This document shows positions 42,175 through 42,325 of a stretch of DNA of 42,325 nt, one piece after another. Each line of letters opens with the position of its first letter. Position 1 is the stretch's first letter. The stretch lies in assembly GCA_937981575.1 (NCBI GenBank), contig CALJNR010000010.1, positions 1 through 42,325 of the forward strand. Direction: 5' to 3'. A program made the translations under genes and the position numbers. The notes under the pieces are model-generated. The model saw only the letters and a program-made list of their open reading frames with translations, searched no databases and was not told the origin of the DNA. Origin of the DNA: an uncultured Clostridia bacterium (GTDB taxonomy: Bacteria; Bacillota; Clostridia; Lachnospirales; Cellulosilyticaceae).

Positions 42175-42325
42175 TTAGTTGAGTGTGATTTCTACATTAT
42201 CAATCTGTAAATTCGTATTACCTGGAGCTGCTTGATAGAAAGCAATATTAAGTGCCCCGTTAGTAACATTTACGGTTTTACTGATTTTTACATAAGAATT
42301 GCCATGAGGAATATTTTCGTATGTG
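42175..42325 (-). CDS. C-terminal end of a probable carbohydrate-binding-domain protein (partial)
   Basis: Forty-nine codons read from the right window edge to a TAA at 42175-42177. The translation contains NSYVKISKTVNVTNGALNIAFYQA and ends NTNLQIDNVEITLN. Alternating strands and the terminal (L)QIDNVEI(T)L pattern are typical of the last strands of beta-sandwich carbohydrate-binding modules in secreted glycosidases. Start, catalytic part and true length lie outside the window. It suggests that a second polysaccharide-active enzyme adjoins this locus. Confidence 0.65.
   Translation of the reverse strand, partial: TYENIPHGNSYVKISKTVNVTNGALNIAFYQAAPGNTNLQIDNVEITLN

Noticed and set aside
1..42325. 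Insertion sequences, prophage or conjugative genes explaining the duplicated relics
   Set aside because: No transposase, integrase, relaxase or structural phage gene was recognised; the relics look like products of ordinary duplication and decay.

Overview
The window reads as chromosome of an anaerobic, low-GC Gram-positive of the class Clostridia. Evidence: AT-rich DNA, strong AGGAGG-type ribosome binding sites, DUF3842, DUF1653, HxlR and YesN/YesM-type proteins, CUT1 sugar permeases without their own ATPase, and a very large secreted glycosidase ending in a copper-amine-oxidase-like domain. That last trait, with the overall gene style, points to Cellulosilyticum or a close Lachnospiraceae relative; this genus guess is inference. 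No phage genes, insertion-sequence transposase, CRISPR array, rRNA or tRNA was seen.

Left part (1-13.9 kb), mostly nucleic-acid maintenance: a metallophosphoesterase carrying a degenerate polynucleotide-kinase domain, a PH-domain protein, an OmpR-type two-component pair divergent from a membrane methyltransferase, the sbcD-sbcC nuclease operon, a SWIM/SNF2 helicase, a strongly structured ~205-nt RNA (candidate raiA-motif RNA) and an HD-domain hydrolase.

Middle part (13.9-24.8 kb): a CbiM/NikM-type metal permease flanked on both sides by clusters of DnaA-box sequences, a small unknown gene, a SEC-C protein, DUF3842, and an operon of a uridine-kinase-like protein plus an ECF S-component behind a structured leader that looks like an unassigned riboswitch. 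Then two paralogous glycerophosphodiesterases (one with an MFS transporter), DUF1653, a 2H phosphoesterase, an HxlR regulator and a lipoprotein.

Right part (24.8-42.3 kb): an accessory polysaccharide locus set into a mosaic of decayed gene copies. Remnants of cbiM, the SEC-C gene and the uridine-kinase-like gene lie at 25.1-25.5 and 30.9-31.4 kb, in the same order as the intact genes at 14.1-18.7 kb, with a GH66 (dextranase/cycloisomaltooligosaccharide glucanotransferase family) gene between them. A remnant of the lipoprotein gene follows the locus at 41.9 kb. The locus holds the GH66 enzyme, a LacI regulator with three operator-like sites, a YesN/YesM two-component system, two CUT1 permeases, a sugar-binding lipoprotein and a chemoreceptor. 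The chemoreceptor and the histidine kinase share a homologous extracellular sensor domain, so the same signal may steer both gene expression and swimming. The window ends in the 3' end of a probable carbohydrate-binding-domain protein on the minus strand.
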